DNA of 64,000 nucleotides, taken from positions 46,022 through 110,021 of the forward strand of contig CAZKJS010000002.1 in assembly GCA_964553255.1 (NCBI GenBank), written 5' to 3'. The DNA is from JAQUCI01 sp964553255 (GTDB taxonomy: Bacteria; Bacillota_I; Bacilli_A; Erysipelotrichales; Erysipelotrichaceae). The position numbers and the translations under genes were made by a program. The notes under the pieces were generated by a model, which worked only from the letters and a program-made list of their open reading frames with translations, was not told the DNA's origin and searched no databases. Positions 61,513 to 64,000 of this stretch are shown here, piece after piece. Position 1 is the first letter of the stretch. Each line of letters begins with the position of its first letter.

Positions 61513-61522
61513 GGGTAAAAAA

Positions 61523-61852
61523 ATGAGAAAAAGCAATATAAATAAGGGAATGATAAATACAGCGACAGCAGTAATTATTCATGCGGGTAATGCTCGCTTA
61601 TTAATTAATAAAGCAGTTGAAGCTATGGAGAATAGGGAATATGAATTAGTAGAATCATTTTTGCAAGAAGCGGATGATGAGATAACTGAAGCACATAGAA
61701 TACAAACTGAAACATTACAGGCAGAAGCGCGAGGAGATGAAGTAAATATCAGCTTCCTTTGGATTCATGCACAAGATTCATTAATGTCAGTTGTTACTGA
61801 AATACGATGTTTTGAAATGATAAAGAGGTTAGTTAAAAAGGAAGAAATATAA
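61523..61852 (+). CDS. PTS lactose/cellobiose-family EIIA
   Basis: 109 residues from ATG 61523 (AAGGG upstream; the GTG at 61502 overlaps EIIC and is rejected). Phospho-His82 and Asp85 in WIHAQDSLMSV, with QAEARGDEVN before. Same family as the EIIA at 37974. Confidence 0.9.
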   Translation: MRKSNINKGMINTATAVIIHAGNARLLINKAVEAMENREYELVESFLQEADDEITEAHRIQTETLQAEARGDEVNISFLWIHAQDSLMSVVTEIRCFEMIKRLVKKEEI

Positions 61853-61859
61853 CAAGATA

Positions 61860-62126
61860 ATGATTAAAGTTGAAATAGAGATTATAAACAAATTTGGTAT
61901 TCATGCTAGACCTGCGGCACTTTTAGCTAAAGAAGCTAATGAAAGCAACACTGAGATGATTATTAGTATTAATGATGAAAAAGCAAATTTAAAAAGTGTA
62001 GTTGATATACTAGCACTTGGTGTAAAAAAAGGATCAGTAGTTAAACTGGAATTCAATGGATTTGACGAAGATTTAGCTTGTAAAAAAATAGTTGAATTAG
62101 TGAATAACAGATTTGGTGAAGAGTAA
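61860..62126 (+). CDS. HPr-like phosphocarrier protein
   Basis: 88 residues. His15 in FGIHARPA and Ser46 in LKSVVDILALG are both kept, so it can be phosphorylated by EI and by HPr kinase in principle. It lies seven bases after EIIA and 13 before the GH1 gene. An HPr encoded inside a sugar-specific operon is unusual in Bacillota, where ptsH normally pairs with ptsI; no ptsI is in this window. It may serve this PTS only. Confidence 0.9.
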   Translation: MIKVEIEIINKFGIHARPAALLAKEANESNTEMIISINDEKANLKSVVDILALGVKKGSVVKLEFNGFDEDLACKKIVELVNNRFGEE

Positions 62127-62139
62127 GTGAGGGAGAGTA

Positions 62140-63582
62140 ATGAATAACAATTTTTTATGGGGTGGAGCTTCAGCCGCATGTCAAATGGAAGGTGCATATT
62201 TGACTGATAACAAAGCACTTACTGTAGCAGATATAATAACTGTTGGAGGAAAGAATGTAGCTAGGAGAATTGAGAAAAATTTGAGTTCGAATGAGTTCTA
62301 TCCTAGTCACAATGCTATTGATTTCTATCATAATTACAAGGAAGATATATTGCTTTTAGCTAAACTGGGCTTAAAAAGTTATCGCTTTTCAATTTCATGG
62401 TCAAGGGTTTACCCTAATCCTGAAGACGATAAACCTAATGAGGTAGGTTTGACTTTTTATGATAATATTATCGATCTTTGTATTCAATATGGCATTGAAC
62501 CAGTTGTTACACTATTACATCTAGATATGCCGTTAGTTATTATAGAGAAATATAACTCATGGGAAAATAGAATTTCGGTGGATTTCTTTTTGAAATACTG
62601 TGAAACAGTTATGAGAAGATATAAAGGAAAAGTCAAATATTGGATGACATTTAATGAAGTCAATCATTCAGTACCGAAGAGTGATAGTGATTCAGCTATT
62701 GCATTTATCATTTCAGGTATAAACTTTAAAAATACGGTTGATAATGAAAAAATCGTTGCGGATAGCGTTTACCATATGATCCTAGCTACATCAAAAGTAG
62801 TAAATCTAGCACACGATATTGATTGTAATATGAAAGTAAGTATTATGAATGCTCTAATACCCATTTATCCAGAAACATGTCATCCAGAGGATAATTTGCA
62901 AACTATCTTGGCTGCACATAATGATTTTTTCATACTTGATACATTGTGTAGAGGCAGATATCCAAAATACAAGTTGAATGAATATAAGAGTAAACAAATT
63001 GATTTACCAATAATTGGGGATGATCTGGAGTGTATTAGAAGAGGAACTATTGATTATATAGCCTATTCATATTATATGAGTAATGTTGTATCGAAACATA
63101 AAGACAAAATGAATATTGTAAACGCGGGCTTCTCTTACGGAATAGAAAATCAATTTTTAGAAAAGACGGCTTGGGGAATGTCTATTGATCCAGTAGGATT
63201 GAGATATTCATTAAACCTGTTATATGATCGTTATCAATTACCAATAATGGTAGTAGAAAATGGTGTCGGAGTTGATGAAATAGTAAGTGATGGGAAAATA
63301 AATGATAATTATAGAATTGATTTTTTGAAAAAACATATCGAACAAGTAATGATATCTATTAATGAGGATGGTGTAGATTGTATTGGATATTTTGTTTGGA
63401 CTCCAATAGATCTTGTAAGTGGATCATCAGGTGAAATGGAAAAAAGATATGGTTTAGTATATGTAGATTTAAATAATAGACTAATCGGTACTGGGGAAAG
63501 AATACCAAAAAAATCTTTCTATTGGTATAAGAGAGTTATTGAATCAAACGGAAGCAACTTAGAAAACAATATAGAATACTAA
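62140..63582 (+). CDS. 6-phospho-beta-glucosidase, GH1 (BglA-like)
   Basis: 480 residues. Acid/base Glu173 in MTFNEVNH and nucleophile Glu373 in VVENGVG are present. The phosphate-binding SGSSGEMEKRYG with RYGLVYVD follows. NEVN instead of NEP is closer to BglA/AscB types. Last gene of the second operon; it differs strongly from the first GH1, consistent with a different aglycone or linkage. Confidence 0.9.
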   Translation: MNNNFLWGGASAACQMEGAYLTDNKALTVADIITVGGKNVARRIEKNLSSNEFYPSHNAIDFYHNYKEDILLLAKLGLKSYRFSISWSRVYPNPEDDKPNEVGLTFYDNIIDLCIQYGIEPVVTLLHLDMPLVIIEKYNSWENRISVDFFLKYCETVMRRYKGKVKYWMTFNEVNHSVPKSDSDSAIAFIISGINFKNTVDNEKIVADSVYHMILATSKVVNLAHDIDCNMKVSIMNALIPIYPETCHPEDNLQTILAAHNDFFILDTLCRGRYPKYKLNEYKSKQIDLPIIGDDLECIRRGTIDYIAYSYYMSNVVSKHKDKMNIVNAGFSYGIENQFLEKTAWGMSIDPVGLRYSLNLLYDRYQLPIMVVENGVGVDEIVSDGKINDNYRIDFLKKHIEQVMISINEDGVDCIGYFVWTPIDLVSGSSGEMEKRYGLVYVDLNNRLIGTGERIPKKSFYWYKRVIESNGSNLENNIEY

Positions 63583-63619
63583 TCATCTAACATTAATATT
63601 AAGAAAAATGATATGGTTT

Positions 63620-63652
63620 AAACACATCAAAAACAAAATTGATGTGTTTTTG
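63620..63652 (+). terminator. Terminator of the second beta-glucoside operon
   Basis: Perfect 11-base stem AAACACATCAA / TTGATGTGTTT, loop AAACAAAA, then TT. The IS element starts within about ten bases. Confidence 0.85.
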
Positions 63653-63661
63653 TTAATAAAA

Positions 63662-63680
63662 CCCCCAGATAGTCTGGGGG
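63662..63680 (+). repeat. Left-end hairpin of the IS element
   Basis: Eight-base perfect arms with a three-base loop; the GC-rich stem stands out in this AT-rich sequence. Confidence 0.8.
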
Positions 63681-63719
63681 TTCCGGAGAGCTTTAGCGGT
63701 GTATTCCTGACAAAAAAAG

Positions 63720-63776
63720 CTCCTTCTGGTAGTATAAAAGTGCAGTCTGTCAATTGCGCTTAGAAACCAGAAGGAG
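63720..63776 (+). promoter_or_regulatory. Hairpin that hides the tnpA ribosome site
   Basis: CTCCTTCTGGT (63720-63730) pairs perfectly with ACCAGAAGGAG (63766-63776), which contains the AAGGAGG ribosome site of tnpA. IS200 is known to limit its own transposase this way. Confidence 0.75.
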
Positions 63777-63782
63777 GACCTT

Positions 63783-64000
63783 ATGCAGGACACCCATAGT
63801 CTATCACACACAACTTGGAGCTGCAAATACCATGTGGTATTTGCGCCGAAGTACCGAAGGAAAGTATTCTATGATGAAAAACGTTTAGAAATAGGAGCGA
63901 TATTGAGAGAGCTCTGTCGATGGAAGGGAATCAACATACTTGAAGCAGAAGTGTGTGTTGATCATGTACATATGTTAATTGAGATACCCCCGAAGATGAG
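63783..64000 (+). CDS. tnpA: IS200/IS605 transposase TnpA (Y1 HUH), truncated by window end
   Basis: The first 72 codons are present. MQDTHSLSHTTWSCKYHVVF starts the protein, the fold strands continue, and the HUH metal motif reads VDHVHMLIEIPPK near residue 62. The catalytic Tyr lies outside the window. The gene is intact as far as seen, with AAGGAGG six bases before ATG 63783. It cuts and joins single-stranded DNA at the hairpin ends. Confidence 0.92.
   Translation, partial: MQDTHSLSHTTWSCKYHVVFAPKYRRKVFYDEKRLEIGAILRELCRWKGINILEAEVCVDHVHMLIEIPPKM

Larger units (their letters stand above)
63658..64000 (+). mobile_element. IS200/IS605-family element, left part
   Basis: Begins near 63658 with the perfect hairpin CCCCCAGA-TAG-TCTGGGGG (63662-63680), as at the left end of IS200 elements that are moved as single strands by a HUH transposase. 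A second inverted repeat and the tnpA start follow. The element runs off the window, so its right end and any tnpB are unseen. It inserted directly behind an operon terminator. Confidence 0.85.

Noticed and set aside
1..64000. CRISPR arrays, tRNA and rRNA genes, prophage or defence genes
   Set aside because: No regularly spaced repeats, cloverleaf-like segments, rRNA-like stretches or phage/defence protein families were recognised on either strand.

Overview
The window is low-GC bacterial DNA from the Bacillota side of the tree. UGA is used as a stop (for example at the ends of mfd and of the DUF454 gene) and UGG encodes Trp, so the standard bacterial code applies and a mycoplasma-type code is excluded. 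DivIC, a LysM/G5/M23 hydrolase and a cell-wall-type gene set argue for a walled cell. The marker order mnmG-rsmG-noc-parA-parB and tmk-holB-ricT-rsmI-metG is that of Bacilli. Heavy use of sugar PTS, a T-box, PhoPR and catalase suggest an Erysipelotrichia-like or related aerotolerant sugar fermenter. The species cannot be fixed from sequence alone.

Layout. 1-5.9 kb: end of mfd, rqcP, divIC, an M23 peptidase, gpmI and a two-gene ABC-2 exporter. 6-9.9 kb (minus strand): an OpuC-type osmoprotectant ABC transporter led by a BusR-like GntR/RCK_C regulator, with a repeat-rich promoter. 10-12.4 kb: an acyltransferase with a zinc ribbon, a small membrane protein and a NUDIX hydrolase. 12.4-16.7 kb: tmk-holB-ricT-rsmI-PAP2 housekeeping operon. 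16.8-20.1 kb: a SIS sugar isomerase/deglycase and metG with a Met-specific T-box leader. 20.1-27.2 kb (minus): a lipoprotein and a complete pstSCAB-phoU-phoP-phoR phosphate regulon, in which PstS appears circularly permuted. 27.3-30.7 kb (minus): an ABC exporter with a YtrA-type repressor. 30.8-35.8 kb: the origin-proximal mnmG-rsmG-noc-parA-parB block.

35.9-45.3 kb is sugar metabolism: a PRD/EIIA transcription factor broken by a frameshift, a divergent beta-glucoside PTS operon (EIIA, GH1 6-phospho-beta-glucosidase, EIIC, EIIB), an RpiR regulator, and a mannose-family PTS (IIB, IIC, IID) with NanE, which together fit N-acetylmannosamine uptake. 45.3-53.8 kb is a mixed accessory block: a YcxB-like protein, EamA exporter, tyrosine phosphatase, a TIGR04076/aldo-keto reductase/M20-like operon, DUF454 and a membrane protein, then katA with a PerR-like regulator. 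53.8-57.4 kb: Sua5, an archaeal-type PEP carboxylase and a QueG-like iron-sulfur protein. 57.8-63.6 kb: a second, intact PRD regulator divergent from a second beta-glucoside PTS operon that carries its own HPr. The window ends inside an IS200/IS605 element inserted just after that operon's terminator.

The most unusual items are the permuted PstS, the M20-like protein lacking the catalytic glutamates, the BusR-OpuC pairing with a nested-repeat operator, the frameshifted PRD regulator beside its intact paralogue, and a structured coding-like remnant at 57.5 kb. No CRISPR array, tRNA, rRNA or defence island was seen.
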